This document shows, piece after piece, positions 16,318-24,017 of a DNA stretch of 39,385 nt. The position numbers and the translations under genes are program-made. The first letter of the stretch is position 1. Each line of letters opens with the position of its first letter. Origin of the DNA: JAVVPO01 sp036655715 (GTDB lineage: Bacteria > Bacillota > Clostridia > Lachnospirales > Cellulosilyticaceae); NCBI GenBank assembly GCA_036655715.1, contig JAVVPO010000011.1, forward strand, positions 1 to 39,385. Direction: 5' to 3'. A model generated the notes under the pieces. That model saw only the letters and a list, made by a program, of their open reading frames with translations, had not been told where the DNA came from and did no database searches.

Positions 16318-17865
16318 TTATGCTTGTTTCTTTTTACTTATCTTATCAATTACAAAAAGTGTACCCAGTAATAATACAACCGAGCTACCTAGTGTAATCC
16401 ATACATTTGCTGTAAATCCTGCGATAAGATACCCTACAAAACAACATCCTGCTACAACTAAAGTATATGGAATCTGTGAAGATACGTGATCAATGTGATT
16501 ACATCCAGCTCCTGTAGAAGAAAGAATTGTTGTATCTGATATGGGTGAACAGTGGTCTCCAAATACCGCGCCAGCAAGTGTTGCTGCAAGTGTTGCTGTA
16601 ATAAGTTCTGGTGCTACTGCTGCGCAAATCATTGTTACGATTGGAATAAGAATCCCAAATGTTCCCCATGATGTTCCCATAGCAAATGCAAGTCCACCTG
16701 CTACAAGGAATACAATCGCTGGTATGATTGCTGGCGGCATATTAGACGCTGCGACTAATCCACCTACAAATTCTCCAGTATTTAAAAGTTCTCTACACAC
16801 ACCGCTAATTGTCCAAGCTAGTGTAAGAATAATAAACGCACCTACCATTGATTTCACACCAATGCCTATAGCATCCATAAACTCTTTGAATGTAATAACT
16901 TTACGTGGTACAAAGAGAAGGAATGCTATAATAAGTGCTCCAAATCCTGCTAGTGCAAGGGCACTACCTGCATCCGTTGCTCCAAATCCTTCGGCTATTG
17001 TCATGCCACCGTTGAAGTATCCACCTACATAAAGCATAGCAAGGACCGCTAATATAATAAGGGCAACAATAGGAATAATTAAGTCATATACTTTCCCTTT
17101 TGAAGAAATTTTCATTTTAGAAAGTTCATCTTCTTCATCTTCAGTAGCTGCCATGCCTTTATGATCTTTACCTTCTCTTGCTGCTTTTTCAAATTTAGCC
17201 ATTGGACCAAACTCAATATCCGTTACACACAGTACAACAACCATGATTAAAGTTAAAATTGCATAAAGGTTGTAAGGAATAGTCGCCATAAAAGTTTCCA
17301 TTCCATTAAGAGGTACACCATTTACCTCTAATCCACTCATTTGTGAAATAACTGAAGCTGCCCATGATGAAATAGGTGCTATAATACAGATTGGTGCTGC
17401 TGTAGCATCAATGATATAAGCAAGTTTAGCTCTAGAAATCTGATGTTTATCTGCTACGGGTCTCATAACTGTACCAATTGTTAAACAGTTAAAGTAGTCA
17501 TCTATAAATATAAGGCATCCTAGTAGTGATGTACCAAGTTGTGCTCCTTTTTTTGATTTAATTTTGTTACCTGCCCAATCTCCATAAGCTTTTGAACCAC
17601 CTGCCATTGTAATAACAGCCACAAGTGCTCCTAAGAATCCTAAGAATAAAATGATTGGTGCATTGGCCCCTAATTTCTCAGCCATTAATGTAAAGGTTAC
17701 ATCTACGGCCTTCACAACGCCTCCCCCTGTGTTAAAAGCATAAATAAGTGTTCCTGATAAAATACCTACAAGCAGTGAGGAAATAACCTCCTTTGTCAGT
17801 AGTGCTAATGCGATAGCTATAATTGGTGGTAGTATGGATAACCACCCGATATCAATTGCCTCCAT
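16318..17865 (-). CDS. lysW: NhaC-family transporter, probable lysine transporter
   Basis: A 515-aa membrane protein of the NhaC Na+/H+ antiporter superfamily with about 11-13 helices and a charged cytoplasmic loop near 225-260. Family motifs include LIFIDDYFNCLTIGTVMRP, the ATAAPICIIAPISSWAA segment and the FGDHCSPISDTTILSS segment. The leader carries a lysine riboswitch followed by an attenuator. NhaC-superfamily genes under this riboswitch have been proposed as lysine transporters (the name lysW), so lysine uptake or exchange is more likely than plain sodium/proton antiport. AAGGGAG precedes the ATG. It is transcribed alone. The family is certain; the substrate is inferred from the regulation. 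Confidence 0.9.
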   Translation of the reverse strand: MEAIDIGWLSILPPIIAIALALLTKEVISSLLVGILSGTLIYAFNTGGGVVKAVDVTFTLMAEKLGANAPIILFLGFLGALVAVITMAGGSKAYGDWAGNKIKSKKGAQLGTSLLGCLIFIDDYFNCLTIGTVMRPVADKHQISRAKLAYIIDATAAPICIIAPISSWAASVISQMSGLEVNGVPLNGMETFMATIPYNLYAILTLIMVVVLCVTDIEFGPMAKFEKAAREGKDHKGMAATEDEEDELSKMKISSKGKVYDLIIPIVALIILAVLAMLYVGGYFNGGMTIAEGFGATDAGSALALAGFGALIIAFLLFVPRKVITFKEFMDAIGIGVKSMVGAFIILTLAWTISGVCRELLNTGEFVGGLVAASNMPPAIIPAIVFLVAGGLAFAMGTSWGTFGILIPIVTMICAAVAPELITATLAATLAGAVFGDHCSPISDTTILSSTGAGCNHIDHVSSQIPYTLVVAGCCFVGYLIAGFTANVWITLGSSVVLLLGTLFVIDKISKKKQA

Positions 17866-17903
17866 ATTTATCTCCCTTCTATCCCTCTTATTTTATTTAA
17901 ATA

Positions 17904-17937
17904 ACAAAAAAAGCCTTGAGCAGATCACTCAAGACTT
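17904..17937 (-). terminator. attenuator of the lysine riboswitch
   Basis: A 10-bp stem with one wobble pair (17911-17920 with 17928-17937), a 7-nt loop and seven T on the minus strand. It lies between the aptamer and the coding start, about 40 bp before the ATG. AAAGCCT just 3' of the aptamer (complement of 17997-18003) is complementary to AGGCTTT in the 3' arm (complement of 17910-17916), a possible antiterminator pairing. Confidence 0.85.
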
Positions 17938-18006
17938 TACTTTATTTCCGATTAGTAAGCACCTAAACTCTAGGCCATTACTCTCATTCAACAAATAGGC
18001 TTTCGT

Positions 18007-18171
18007 GATAGCTCCCCACAAATTTAATTTGTGACAGTGTTATATATATTCTATATAACCCCAACGGTATAGTTTTAAAGCATCAACTATACGCTTCGGC
18101 GATCTCTCCTTTTTGTTTGCATCAACGCGCTTAACTCCGCAAACATACTCTTAAAAACCGCAACCTCTATC
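18007..18171 (-). promoter_or_regulatory. lysine riboswitch (L-box) aptamer
   Basis: Read on the minus strand, the aptamer starts with P1 strand GATAG (18167-18171) and closes with CTATC (18007-18011). Between them are the conserved L-box blocks in order: AGAGGTTGCGG, AAGAGTA, AGGAGAGATCGCCGAAG, CCGTTGGGG, CACTGTCAC and GGGGAGCTATC. The length of about 165 nt is normal. It is followed by an intrinsic terminator, so lysine binding should stop transcription of the NhaC-family gene. This is the strongest regulatory call in the window. Confidence 0.95.
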
Positions 18172-18201
18172 TACTTCTTATTTAATTGTTATCTTACGGA
18201 T

Positions 18202-18230
18202 ACTATATAACATAAAATTAATTTTGTAAA
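18202..18230 (-). promoter_or_regulatory. promoter of the riboswitch-transporter transcript
   Basis: On the minus strand, -35 TTTACA (18225-18230), a 17-bp spacer and -10 TATAGT (18202-18207). The expected start is about 25 nt before the riboswitch P1. Confidence 0.8.
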
Positions 18231-18254
18231 GTATAAATTTAGAACTTATTATGC

Positions 18255-18291
18255 TAAAAATCCTAGAACATACTTTTATTTATGTCCTAGG
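18255..18291 (-). terminator. terminator of the membrane-bound XRE regulator gene
   Basis: An 11-bp stem with one wobble pair (18262-18272 with 18281-18291) and an 8-nt loop, followed on the minus strand by ATTTTT. It lies about 150 bp after the regulator's stop; the space between (18292-18442) contains no supported gene. Confidence 0.6.
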
Positions 18292-18442
18292 CTTAGTTAT
18301 CTATTTGTATTGTTCACATATTATTTTCCTTAATTCAATCTTCATTTATTCTTTCAATTGTTTTATACATCAACTCACCTCTTTTCAGTAAGTATTTACC
18401 TTTTCCTTTATTACAACACCATATCATGCCTATAATACCTAG

Positions 18443-19207
18443 CTACTCATATTTTTTACCTACTATATACATCGGTATGAACATAAAGATTATAGGAAAA
18501 GGTGCAATCAAAATCCTAAACTTTTCCCATAGTAATGGATTTATAGAAATAATGAACAAATATAGTACTGGTAACAGTGTAAACACACTCATCATTGATA
18601 TATGTATAGTTTTTACTATGTGTCTCCAATTGCTATTATTAAATGTTAGCCCTATCATATTCATTCTAAATGCACCATGACTATAATAACTTATTTTGTT
18701 TTCATCATAATAAGTAGGCAGAGTTTCTTTTGCAAAGAAAGTAAAATATAAACCAAAAATGAACATCAATAATTCTACTGTTAAAAAATTACTATCAATG
18801 GTAACCAGTGAATATCCTTTTGCAATATAAAATATCAGTTCCAGGGTAATAACAATCATACTCAGACTAAATATAGTGATTCGGTTCAGTTTTTCTCTAC
18901 GTTGTAATATAGCTTCATCCTTTGACAAAACAATACTTCTAGACACTAACGAGTCTACTTCATCAATCGTAAATTGTGTATTGCTTTCAATTCGTTTTCC
19001 GCTAAGTAATTCTGTTGTTGTTACTTCAAGGATTTTAGATAAAGGGATAAGCAACGAAATATCTGGAAAGCTTAATCCACGCTCCCATTTGCTGACAGCT
19101 TTATCGGATAAAAATAATTGCTCGGCAAGCTGTTTTTGTGTCAATCCTTTTTCTTTTCTCAACTCGTTTAAAAATTGTCCAAATTCTTTGTTATTGATTG
19201 TTTGCAT
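18443..19207 (-). CDS. XRE-family regulator with C-terminal membrane domain
   Basis: A 254-aa protein. Residues 8-65 are an XRE/Cro-type HTH (LTQKQLAEQLFLSDKAVSKW is the recognition region). From about residue 110 it has four hydrophobic helices (near 112-132, 140-160, 202-222 and 228-250). HTH proteins with a C-terminal membrane domain of this kind are common in Firmicutes; they may sense envelope state or control a neighbouring transporter, but no target is evident here. An ideal AGGAGGTG lies 9 nt before the ATG, and a promoter is seen at 19349-19377. The sensed signal is unknown. Confidence 0.87.
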   Translation of the reverse strand: MQTINNKEFGQFLNELRKEKGLTQKQLAEQLFLSDKAVSKWERGLSFPDISLLIPLSKILEVTTTELLSGKRIESNTQFTIDEVDSLVSRSIVLSKDEAILQRREKLNRITIFSLSMIVITLELIFYIAKGYSLVTIDSNFLTVELLMFIFGLYFTFFAKETLPTYYDENKISYYSHGAFRMNMIGLTFNNSNWRHIVKTIHISMMSVFTLLPVLYLFIISINPLLWEKFRILIAPFPIIFMFIPMYIVGKKYE

Positions 19208-19348
19208 AAGTCTGCACCTCCTACAGTAAATATAATTCTAAAAGCTAAAACAAACAATCGACTATTCGGAGAATACAGGTGATTTGCAATGTAAACCAAC
19301 AGTAGATTATATAAATAATCTCCACCCGACAATATCTATTTTACATTT

Positions 19349-19377
19349 ATTTTAGCATTCTAATAAACTTGTGTAAA
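19349..19377 (-). promoter_or_regulatory. promoter of the membrane-bound XRE regulator
   Basis: On the minus strand, -35 TTTACA (19372-19377), a 17-bp spacer and -10 TAAAAT (19349-19354). The resulting leader is about 135 nt and has no gene. The further upstream stretch to 19595 contains ribosome-binding-like AAGGAGG and AAAGGAG motifs without a usable ORF, possibly decayed coding DNA. Confidence 0.6.
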
Positions 19378-19595
19378 TATTTATAATCTTACTATTCAAC
19401 TTTTAAAATAGATAATGATTTTGCCGTATGATATGGTCTATGCCTCCTTACTGCAACTTTTCTTGTTTCTAACTACTATTAACTCCTTTTATTCGCTACA
19501 TTCATTAAATCTAAAAAAGGTTATCACAGCTTTTATTAGATCTATCCCCAGATAGGGTATCTACCTTTAACCCTTTATACTTACCTATTATCTTA

Positions 19596-19730
19596 CTAAG
19601 AAATAGACGCATTCAACCTAATAAACTCATCTGCCAAAATCATATGTCCCGTACTACTAATGGGAAGCCATTCTGTAATCCCTTCAATAACCCCAAGGAT
19701 AATTGCTTTAAAAATTTCTATCCATTCCAT
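19596..19730 (-). pseudogene. uppP: truncated uppP (undecaprenyl-diphosphatase)
   Basis: An ATG at 19730, with AAGGAAG upstream, opens a 44-aa frame beginning MEWIEIFKAIILGVIEG, then ITEWLPISSTGHMIL. This is the N-terminus of UppP/BacA, including the catalytic E-G-x-T-E-x-L-P-x-S-S-T-G-H motif. Normal UppP is about 270 aa with many helices; here the frame stops at TAG (19596-19598) after NASIS and nothing downstream resembles the rest. Thus about 85% of the gene was deleted. UppP recycles the lipid carrier of cell-wall synthesis and confers bacitracin resistance; this copy cannot do so, and a complete copy is presumably elsewhere. Confidence 0.85.
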
Positions 19731-19911
19731 TTTATCTTCCTTCTTTCCTATTAGATTTATTTTAAAGCCTCTACTACTTTGTAGCCAGTTGCTTAGGTGA
19801 TAGCAACCTTACATTTTGGTAAGAAAAAAGAGCCTTACGGCTCCAATAATATATGACCTTAGAAGTCATGACTAAACCTAAATGAAGCTATGCCATTGTC
19901 CCTAATACCTA
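19731..19911 (-). other. old uppP leader with two small hairpins
   Basis: No gene is supported here. Two small hairpins (CTAC/GTAG at 19771-19784; GTTGCT/AGCAAC at 19788-19807) stand 40-75 bp upstream of the uppP remnant and may be its original 5' leader. Next to them is the terminator of the 75-aa gene (19824-19843). Confidence 0.35.
19824..19843 (-). terminator. terminator of the 75-aa unknown gene
   Basis: A 5-bp GC-rich stem GAGCC/GGCTC (19830-19834 with 19839-19843), a 4-nt loop and six T on the minus strand (complement of 19824-19829). It lies about 68 bp after the stop of the gene at 19912-20139. Confidence 0.7.
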
Positions 19912-20139
19912 TTATTCATTGACTTTAGTAGAACTCATAAGTTTTATTTCATCCTTAAAGACCTTGATGTTAAAGCACCAAGTTTCATCTGGAAACCAGT
20001 TCTCAACAAGTACCTTATAAGTATTTTCTTCTGTTTTCTCATATTTTTTCAATTCATTAATAGCAACATCCCAATAACTACTATCATCAAAAATAGATGT
20101 GTCTATTAACATAAAGATAAGCTGACTTATATTTTTCAT
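19912..20139 (-). CDS. small protein of unknown function
   Basis: A 75-aa acidic protein without a family I recognise. It has a hydrophobic start (ISQLIFMLIDTSIF), a central charged helix (INELKKYEKTEENTYKVL) and an aromatic segment ENWFPDETWCF. There is no signal peptide or membrane helix. A perfect AGGAGG 9 nt before the ATG and a terminator downstream support it as a real gene. It follows the MntA/HepT pair with a 69-bp gap on the same strand and may be a cargo gene of that accessory patch. Confidence 0.65.
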   Translation of the reverse strand: MKNISQLIFMLIDTSIFDDSSYWDVAINELKKYEKTEENTYKVLVENWFPDETWCFNIKVFKDEIKLMSSTKVNE

Positions 20140-20208
20140 TATAAAAACCCTCCTGAATGATAACTTCCAAACAACATAATAATAGTGATTCCTCTATCTA
20201 GTAGACTT

Positions 20209-20493
20209 TTAACATATGTTTTCTTTTACTACTAACATTATTTTCTCAGTAGATATCTCTAAAAACAAATCTAACGTGCTTAATTCATTTTTACACACAC
20301 TTAGTATTCTTTCTCTAGCTAATTTTCGTTGATAATAATCATGAGTATATCTATTTCTTAGCTTTACTATATTTTGAAGCTTCCTTGAATCTTGTGAAGA
20401 TATAAATCCGAATTCAGAAGTTAATTGAATCATCTCCGGACCTGACTTATTCGGAATATAATTATCCGTGCTTACCAAATAGGTTTCACACAT
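20209..20493 (-). CDS. hepT: HepT-like HEPN ribonuclease, probably N-terminally truncated
   Basis: A 94-aa HEPN-domain protein. The RNase/toxin signature R46-x4-H51-x-Y53 (RNRYTHDYY) is intact; in MntA-HepT systems the tyrosine two residues after the histidine is the AMPylation target. Full-size HepT is about 130-145 aa; here the first helix (about 35-40 residues) is missing. Similarity continues upstream of the ATG (NSFCEFIIDM) in the same frame as the neighbouring MntA gene, up to that gene's stop codon, and no ribosome binding site precedes the ATG. So a deletion probably joined the end of mntA to the middle of hepT. It may be a remnant, or be translated poorly by coupling. Confidence 0.7.
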   Translation of the reverse strand: MCETYLVSTDNYIPNKSGPEMIQLTSEFGFISSQDSRKLQNIVKLRNRYTHDYYQRKLARERILSVCKNELSTLDLFLEISTEKIMLVVKENIC

Positions 20494-20529
20494 ATCTATT
20501 ATAAATTCACAAAATGAATTAAAATATGA

Positions 20530-20955
20530 TTATAATATACCATTTTTCAACTCCTCCAAGTCTTTTAAATTTTTCTCTCTGATAATCTCCAAATTTTCTC
20601 TATCTCTCTTAAAACAGGAGTATCCTAATACATAGTCTAAATATTTTTCTTCATCTATAATTATTTTATCTTCACTTATAAGTAATAACTCACTAAATGG
20701 ATAATTGAATCCATTTACAAAGGTATAATGCATATTATTATGTTTAAAATATCTAGGCAATTCGGATTCTAAGTACTCTTCTATCTCAAATTCTTGTTCC
20801 CAATGTAATTCTTCTTTTAGGAGTATTATTATATCAATATCACTATGTTCTTTGTTAAAACGTTTTTCATGATAGCTTCCAAAAACGCCTATTGATATGA
20901 CTTGTTCTAATCTTTCTTGATCTAGGTTACATGTCCTTAGCATAACGTCTCTCAT
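20530..20955 (-). CDS. mntA: MntA-like nucleotidyltransferase (antitoxin of MNT-HEPN pair)
   Basis: A 141-aa minimal nucleotidyltransferase. The catalytic G26-S27 and D39-I-D41 (GVFGSYHEKRF, then SDIDI) match the GS-x(n)-D-x-D motif of MntA proteins, here with 11 rather than the usual 10 residues between GS and DxD. A third acidic residue on the next strand is not obvious (MHYTFV). The C-terminal helices (DYVLGYSCFKRDRENLEI) are typical. In characterised pairs, MntA AMPylates and silences the HepT RNase. GGGGGGAAG precedes the ATG. It lies directly before the HepT-like frame, in the same reading frame with one stop codon between. Confidence 0.8.
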   Translation of the reverse strand: MRDVMLRTCNLDQERLEQVISIGVFGSYHEKRFNKEHSDIDIIILLKEELHWEQEFEIEEYLESELPRYFKHNNMHYTFVNGFNYPFSELLLISEDKIIIDEEKYLDYVLGYSCFKRDRENLEIIREKNLKDLEELKNGIL

Positions 20956-21050
20956 TATCTTCCCCCCATTTTAATCTTGCCTAAAATATATTATTAGTAT
21001 ATACCAATTGATTTCTTTTATAAACAGCATCCTAGAACATTTTGATGGTA

Positions 21051-21503
21051 CTAAACTTTTTGCTTAATGGTGGCACGTACTTTGGAAATAAACTTCACAA
21101 TGGTTGAAGAGAGCATCATACCAAAGGCAATAGCCCCCCCTATAGCAATAGTTAGCACACCTTTATTTAAGGCTGCTCCAAAATTAGCTTCAACAAGATA
21201 AGTAATGGTGCTATACGCTGTGATACCTGGTACAAGTGGAAAAATCCCTGGTATGTAAAACATAGAAGCTGGTGTTTTAAGTTTTCTAGCCATGAGTTCA
21301 CTATATATATTGACAACAAAAGCGCCAAAGAAAGAGCCTATTATAGAGCTTCCCACCTCTGCAAAGACAATACTATAAGCAATCCATCCAATAGCTCCCC
21401 CAAGACCTGCCCATCCTATCTTTTTTCTATCAATATTAAATAGTATGACAGGAAAGACACTTCCTAAGAAAGCTAATAAAGTCATTTTAATTAACACGTC
21501 CAT
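21051..21503 (-). CDS. yjjB: ThrE/YjjB-type exporter, small membrane subunit
   Basis: A 150-aa membrane protein (ThrE_2 / YjjB family) with about four to five helices. Family features are the early GWAGLGGAIGW and the ELMARKLKTPASMFYIPGI, then FPLVPG region. With YjjP it forms a two-part transporter: the fused form ThrE exports threonine and serine, and E. coli YjjPB exports succinate. The actual substrate here is unknown. It follows yjjP by 3 bp, within one operon, with AAAGGA before the ATG. Confidence 0.92.
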   Translation of the reverse strand: MDVLIKMTLLAFLGSVFPVILFNIDRKKIGWAGLGGAIGWIAYSIVFAEVGSSIIGSFFGAFVVNIYSELMARKLKTPASMFYIPGIFPLVPGITAYSTITYLVEANFGAALNKGVLTIAIGGAIAFGMMLSSTIVKFISKVRATIKQKV

Positions 21504-21506
21504 GTT

Positions 21507-22265
21507 TTACATTCCTTTCAAGTTGACAAATAGTGATGAACCTATCCCTGCACTGACTGCCACAATGACAATAACAGCCTCTGAAAACTTGGATACCCCT
21601 GAAATAAAGTCTCCATACAGTACATCTTTAATGCCATTAGTCAGTACAACACCTGGAATAAGAATCATAATCGCTCCTGTAATGACATTATTGGCATTAA
21701 TTGCCGGAATAAATAGGTGAGCGATAATGCTTGCCCCACCTATGGTTAGCCCTGCTAAGTAAAACTCCAAGAACTGAAAGACGCCAAACTGTGAAATCTT
21801 TTCAAATATCATATACGTAATAAAGCATACAACTACTGCGGCAATAGCATCAATTAGTGATCCATTAAAGAAAAGGGTATAAATAAATCCTGTCATACAG
21901 GCTGCCATGGTTCTAATCGATAAGCTAAAGTTGGGTGCTTGCTTAATCTCTTTTAGCTTTTGTTTCGCTTCTTCATAAGATACTGGATTTTCTTGAAGTT
22001 GTCTTGAAAAAGCATTGATTAATTCTATGCGATATAAGTCTACATGCTTTTGTCCCACGCGTTTCATAGATGTAATCTTATTATCAAAGTCCCCATCTCC
22101 TACAGATAGCCACAGTCCATTAGACATCACTAAGCATTCTGCCGTAAACCCATAGGACTGACAAATCTTCATGACTGTCTCTTCTATTCTATAGGTTTCT
22201 GCTCCATTTCCTAGCAATATCTCTCCTGCCGTAAGAGCAATATCCGTTACGTTTTCTATCTTCAT
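21507..22265 (-). CDS. yjjP: ThrE/YjjP-type exporter, large subunit
   Basis: A 252-aa protein of the ThrE_1 / YjjP family. The N-terminal soluble half (about 1-115) has the signature GNGAETYRIEETV and ends near SYEEAKQKLKEI; the C-terminal half has about five membrane helices, with ITGAIMILIPGVVLTNGIKD and the following DFISG as the conserved core. The length is normal for the split form. AAGGAG precedes the ATG. It is the first gene of the pair with yjjB and divergent from the aldehyde dehydrogenase. Confidence 0.93.
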   Translation of the reverse strand: MKIENVTDIALTAGEILLGNGAETYRIEETVMKICQSYGFTAECLVMSNGLWLSVGDGDFDNKITSMKRVGQKHVDLYRIELINAFSRQLQENPVSYEEAKQKLKEIKQAPNFSLSIRTMAACMTGFIYTLFFNGSLIDAIAAVVVCFITYMIFEKISQFGVFQFLEFYLAGLTIGGASIIAHLFIPAINANNVITGAIMILIPGVVLTNGIKDVLYGDFISGVSKFSEAVIVIVAVSAGIGSSLFVNLKGM

Positions 22266-22479
22266 CTAAATCTCCTTATCCTTCCTTATGCTACCTTATT
22301 TATATTTTAGTTCAGAATTTATCATTTGAATTTATTTAAGCTTGGTCTTATTTTGAATATCTTAACTTATTATACTCTATTCTAGTTCTGTGTGTAAGCT
22401 ATTATCATGGACTTATTTATATTTGTTTTTTCCTTTTTGATGCATAGGCTCCGCTCTCCTATAAAGCTCTCCTCATTCA

Positions 22480-22508
22480 TTGACATACCTTCTAAAAGCC
22501 TCTATTAT
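22480..22508 (+). promoter_or_regulatory. sigma-A promoter of the aldehyde dehydrogenase gene
   Basis: Perfect -35 TTGACA (22480-22485), 17-bp spacer and -10 TATTAT (22503-22508). It lies about 50 bp before the chosen ATG and inside the upstream extension of the open frame, which argues that the extension is not translated. Confidence 0.85.
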
Positions 22509-22556
22509 TATTTTAAAGATTCTAATATCACTAGCCTAAATAGGAGGATTATCTCT

Positions 22557-23957
22557 ATGTCATTTGTAGAACTTACATCCCAAGATGTCGCCCAAATACT
22601 TAAGTCCCATCATACTTTTTATCATACTTATCAAACGCTCCCTATAGATTTTCGTATCACTCAGTTGAAAAAGCTAAAAGATGCTATCAAGCGATACGAA
22701 ACCCAAATTCATAATGCCCTGAGAAAAGACTTGGGAAAACATGAATTTGAATCCTATGCTACTGAAACAGGGTTAGTCCTTGGTAGTATTTCTCACACCA
22801 TTAAGCATCTAAAGAAGTGGAGTAAACCGAAAAAAGTTAGTACACCTATCCATCTCTTTCCTTCTAGAAGTTTTATCATGAATGAACCTTATGGCACGGT
22901 CCTGATTATCGGTCCTTACAATTATCCTTTTCAACTACTTATAGAACCGCTTATAGGCGCCATAGCTGCTGGAAATTGTGCAGTGCTTAAGCCATCTGAA
23001 AATGTCCCTCATGTAGCCGCTGTCATTACACAGATGCTTACCGCTACCTTTGATACAGCTTATATCCGTTCTGTTTTGGGCGGTGTAGAGACAAATATCT
23101 CGCTGACTCATGCTCCTTTTGACTATATTTTCTTTACAGGTAGCGTAGGCGTGGGTAAAAGCGTTATGGCAGCTGCAGCCAAAAATCTAGTGCCTATCAC
23201 CTTAGAACTTGGAGGCAAAAGCCCTGTTATTATCGATGAAAGCGCCAATATCAAAGTGGCCGCCAAACGTATTATGTGGGGTAAAACACTGAACGCTGGC
23301 CAGACCTGCGTTTCTCCAGACTATGTGCTAGTTCATGAGTCTGTAAAAGATGAACTAATAGCCGCGATGAAATTATCACTTAAAGCTTTCTACGGTGAAG
23401 ATCCTCAAAAAAGTCCTGACTTCGGCCGTATAGTTAATAGCAATCACTTTAACCGTCTCCAAGCTATCCTTACGCAAGATAAGAAAAACATTATTCATGG
23501 AGGCCACACTTCCTTAGAAAACCTCTTTATTGAACCTACACTAATAGACGCTTTCTCTTGGGATGCTCCTTGCATGTCTGAAGAGCTCTTTGGACCTATA
23601 CTTCCTATTATGTCTTATACTCATCTCGAAGATGCACTAACGGCTATTAAACAACGCCCAAAGCCTTTAGCCCTCTATCTTTTTACGCAGAATCAGCAGG
23701 TTAAAGAAAAGGTCTTAAAGGAAGTTTCCTTTGGTGGTGGATTTATCAATGATACCATTACCCATTTAGCTAATCCTAAATTACCTTTTGGCGGCGTTGG
23801 TCAGTCGGGCATGGGGGCTTATCATGGTGAATATAGTTTCACTACCTTCTCACACCAAAAAAGTATCATGTCCAAAACAACTAAATTTGAGATTCCTTTA
23901 ATTTTCCCACCTTATACGCCTAGTAAGTTAAAAGCTATTCGTCAGTTTATGAAGTAA
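22557..23957 (+). CDS. aldehyde dehydrogenase (class 3-like, YwdH type)
   Basis: A 466-aa NAD(P)-dependent aldehyde dehydrogenase. The Rossmann part has the PYGTVLIIGPYNYPFQL segment, FFTGSVGVGK binds the cofactor, and the catalytic pair is E217 (LELGGKSP) and C251 (GQTCVSPD), 34 residues apart as in class 3 enzymes. FINDTITHLANPKLPFGGVG is the C-terminal signature of this subgroup. Such enzymes oxidise medium- and long-chain or aromatic aldehydes to acids. The open frame extends upstream to 22407, but AGGAGG stands 9 nt before the ATG at 22557 and a promoter lies within the extension, so the short start is chosen. It is a single-gene unit. Confidence 0.94.
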   Translation: MSFVELTSQDVAQILKSHHTFYHTYQTLPIDFRITQLKKLKDAIKRYETQIHNALRKDLGKHEFESYATETGLVLGSISHTIKHLKKWSKPKKVSTPIHLFPSRSFIMNEPYGTVLIIGPYNYPFQLLIEPLIGAIAAGNCAVLKPSENVPHVAAVITQMLTATFDTAYIRSVLGGVETNISLTHAPFDYIFFTGSVGVGKSVMAAAAKNLVPITLELGGKSPVIIDESANIKVAAKRIMWGKTLNAGQTCVSPDYVLVHESVKDELIAAMKLSLKAFYGEDPQKSPDFGRIVNSNHFNRLQAILTQDKKNIIHGGHTSLENLFIEPTLIDAFSWDAPCMSEELFGPILPIMSYTHLEDALTAIKQRPKPLALYLFTQNQQVKEKVLKEVSFGGGFINDTITHLANPKLPFGGVGQSGMGAYHGEYSFTTFSHQKSIMSKTTKFEIPLIFPPYTPSKLKAIRQFMK

Positions 23958-23962
23958 TCAAA

Positions 23963-24013
23963 AAGACTTACCACAGCTATAACACCTGTAAAGTGTTTAA
24001 CGTGGTAAGTCTT
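23963..24013 (+). terminator. terminator of the aldehyde dehydrogenase gene
   Basis: A 12-bp perfect outer stem (23963-23974 with 24002-24013) enclosing a second small hairpin AACAC/GTGTT (23981-23997). It starts 6 bp after the stop codon. Confidence 0.75.
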
Positions 24014-24017
24014 CTTA

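Noticed and set aside
16541..17032. 163-codon plus-strand frame in the NhaC-family gene
   Set aside because: Antisense shadow of a membrane protein; alanine/proline-rich composition follows from the real gene's codons.
18335..18370. 11-codon frame MYKTIERINED with AGAGGTG upstream
   Set aside because: Too short to support; lies between the XRE regulator and its terminator without other evidence.
19208..19595. possible small gene with AAGGAGG motifs in the gap before the XRE regulator
   Set aside because: The motifs are not followed by a usable start and frame; only short peptides interrupted by stops are present.
22407..22556. 50-codon N-terminal extension of the aldehyde dehydrogenase
   Set aside because: A sigma-A promoter lies inside it and an ideal AGGAGG precedes the internal ATG.
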